A stretch of 38,548 nucleotides of DNA from a virus. The notes below the pieces were generated by a model. That model saw only the letters and a list, made by a program, of their open reading frames with translations, did not search any database and had not been told where the DNA came from. The DNA lies in IMG/VR virus record IMGVR_UViG_3300046001_001576, positions 1 through 38,548 of that record; one strand, written 5' to 3'. Position numbers and translations under genes: made by a program. Of the stretch, positions 37,185 through 38,548 are shown piece by piece (the first letter of the stretch is position 1; each line of letters opens with the position of its first letter).

Positions 37185-38548
37185 TTAGATCATTCGACCC
37201 TCGAACCGAGTACGCCAATCGTCTCCTGTACTTCCAGACAATACAGAGACTGTTTTTGTGGAGCCAGCGACTACAACTTGAATGTATGCAGTATCATTTG
37301 GAAGCATACCGACAGTGATTGTGCCTTGCAAGAAAACATAGTTTGGGTCAACTCCTCCAGTGCGCACAGCGCCTGGGTTTGTTGAGCCAAACAAGTATGT
37401 ATCAGTAGATGTTACTAAGCGGAAATACGCAGACGTATGACCAGAAGCAACGTTGCCAAGTGCAACAGACCCAGAAAATTGGTAGTAACCAAACAAGGTA
37501 GCAGTAAATACACCTGTGGCAGCATTTAATAAACTGCTTGTGTCGTATTCTTCAATAAATGCATTTGCATTTAATGAAACTGTTGTGCCATCACCAGTTG
37601 CGTTGGTGATGTCTCCGGCCAAACCTGCTGCAAATGCGCCATTATCTGACCGAGTGAAATTTGAAGTTCTTGATCGGTATCCTGGCTGAATCGTAACATT
37701 GCTTGCCAACACATCGTAGTCATAGTTTCCATTGACATTGATGACAAGTGACGAACCAGATGATGCTGGAACATAACATCCCTTGATAACGAAATCACCG
37801 GCAGCGTTGCCCATGTCCATCAATTTGGTCGTATTGGTAGATTTTGTTTGCAAGTAACAACCAAAAAATCCGACAGCACCTTGTGATGCTGATGCACGAT
37901 ATACGCCGTTCACGCTATCTTCAAACCAGCAACCGTTAAATTGAACGAGTTGAGTGTTCGTTCCATCAAAGTCAACATCACCAGACTGACTAAATACACA
38001 ATTAGTGAATGTCCAAGCAGAACCGCCAAGACCCACAATTGCGTCAGTGCACAATGAAAATGTGGTATTGATGACGCGAGTAACTGCGCCAGCACAAATT
38101 ACACCACGCGCTGCTCCAATCACCATACAACCTGTGATCTCTGGATCGTGCGCAAAATTAGGAAATGCGCCACCACCAAAATCAAATGCAGTGTTGTTGA
38201 CACCAGTGAGTCCACTGACTGTCAAATTAACGTATCGATTCCTCCAAGCTCCACCAGAAATTGCACCGTCATAACCTTGAACAGCAGTGGTAGCAAGTGA
38301 ATTTCCATTGAACCACATATCGCGGATTGTGCAGTTCTGCCAATTCTCAGTGATTCCATTGCTCACTGAAATCATGGTTCCACCAAGTGCACCAGTCCAC
38401 TTGATAATTGTTCGAGCTGGTTCGTTGACATTGCCTGTGCCATCGCCATAAACAATCTGACCGTCTGCTCCAAGTTTGAGCTTGGTATTGATTAGGTATG
38501 TACCAGTTGGCAGATAAACAGCTTTTCCAGTATCCAGTGCAGCTTCTT
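37185..38548 (-). CDS. Tailspike protein, C-terminal part (residues 196-606), continues across the circle join
   Basis: The coding frame is open to the right edge. Residue 196 is at 38420 and the ATG at 38375 is only internal Met211. NEPARTIIKWTGALGG bridges the join. Residues about 210-430 are right-handed beta-helix rungs (WQNCTIRDMWFNGNS, GAARGVICAGAVTRVINTTF, WTFTNCVFSQSG, VQFNGCWFEDSVNG). Residues about 460-606 form a C1q-like end domain (NAFIEEYDTSSLLNAATGVF, TATLFGYYQFSG). The beta-helix is of the kind that binds or cleaves capsule or O-antigen; catalytic carboxylates cannot be assigned. Codon use differs from most of the genome. Confidence 0.9.
   Translation of the reverse strand, partial: EAALDTGKAVYLPTGTYLINTKLKLGADGQIVYGDGTGNVNEPARTIIKWTGALGGTMISVSNGITENWQNCTIRDMWFNGNSLATTAVQGYDGAISGGAWRNRYVNLTVSGLTGVNNTAFDFGGGAFPNFAHDPEITGCMVIGAARGVICAGAVTRVINTTFSLCTDAIVGLGGSAWTFTNCVFSQSGDVDFDGTNTQLVQFNGCWFEDSVNGVYRASASQGAVGFFGCYLQTKSTNTTKLMDMGNAAGDFVIKGCYVPASSGSSLVINVNGNYDYDVLASNVTIQPGYRSRTSNFTRSDNGAFAAGLAGDITNATGDGTTVSLNANAFIEEYDTSSLLNAATGVFTATLFGYYQFSGSVALGNVASGHTSAYFRLVTSTDTYLFGSTNPGAVRTGGVDPNYVFLQGTITVGMLPNDTAYIQVVVAGSTKTVSVLSGSTGDDWRTRFEGRMI
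38420..38545. repeat. Right copy of the 126-bp contig-end direct repeat
   Basis: Identical to 1-126. When the ends are joined at this repeat the tailspike reads as one 606-residue protein. The final three bases 38546-38548 do not continue the match. Confidence 0.93.

Overview
The window is essentially a complete genome of a tailed phage with a P22-like (podovirus) virion, assembled as a circle and cut open inside the tailspike gene. The first 126 bases recur at 38420-38545, and the tailspike frame reads straight through the join (residues 1-195 at 586..2, residues 196-606 at 38420..37185), so the true circular length is about 38.42 kb. The morphogenesis genes match the P22 set and order: small and large terminase, portal, scaffold, coat, gp4-like adaptor, gp10-like needle/stabilisation protein, three ejection proteins and a tailspike with a head-binding domain. 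I see no integrase, excisionase or CI-type repressor, so the phage looks virulent, or lysogenic by a route I cannot recognise. The host is probably a Gram-negative proteobacterium, judged from the virion type, a 3TM holin with an M15 endolysin, and a periplasmic binding protein with a Sec signal. I cannot name the genus.

Layout. There are two divergent blocks. The rightward early/metabolic block (23658-33288) starts at a divergent promoter/operator at about 23592-23606. It carries a Sak4-like RecA-fold ATPase, a MazG-like NTP pyrophosphohydrolase-like protein, a DUF7173-like protein, a DUF669 protein, a SNF2-helicase/DNA-methylase gene that appears internally deleted, a Cas4/RecB-type nuclease, a C5 cytosine methyltransferase overlapped almost end to end by a second long frame, a DECH-box helicase with a zinc finger, a VRR-NUC nuclease, an Arc-like regulator, many small proteins, and ThyX.

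The leftward block runs from 23545 down to 1 and, around the circle, from 38548 down to 33269. It begins with a small HTH regulator and a Toprim/RepA-type primase-helicase. A leader region at 21386-21582 follows, with a strong promoter, nested inverted repeats, G-tracts and a tiny upstream ORF. Then come two related winged-helix-like proteins, terminase, head, adaptor, five tail-fibre-type proteins, gp10, ejection proteins and tailspike. The block ends with an envelope/lysis cassette: C1q-like protein, small chaperone-like protein, transglutaminase-like cysteine peptidase, two membrane proteins, a solute-binding protein, holin and endolysin. The two blocks meet tail to tail, with ThyX and endolysin overlapping by 20 bases.

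Most notable points: (1) the methyltransferase gene is dual-coding, and the best ribosome binding site belongs to the overlapping frame, not to the methyltransferase; (2) an exported periplasmic solute-binding protein sits in the lysis cassette; (3) a helicase-methylase fusion has lost its middle; (4) the tailspike C-terminus plus the next two genes has codon use unlike the rest, as if swapped in; (5) a compact regulatory leader precedes the terminase-side operon. Gaps between genes are all shorter than 200 bases.
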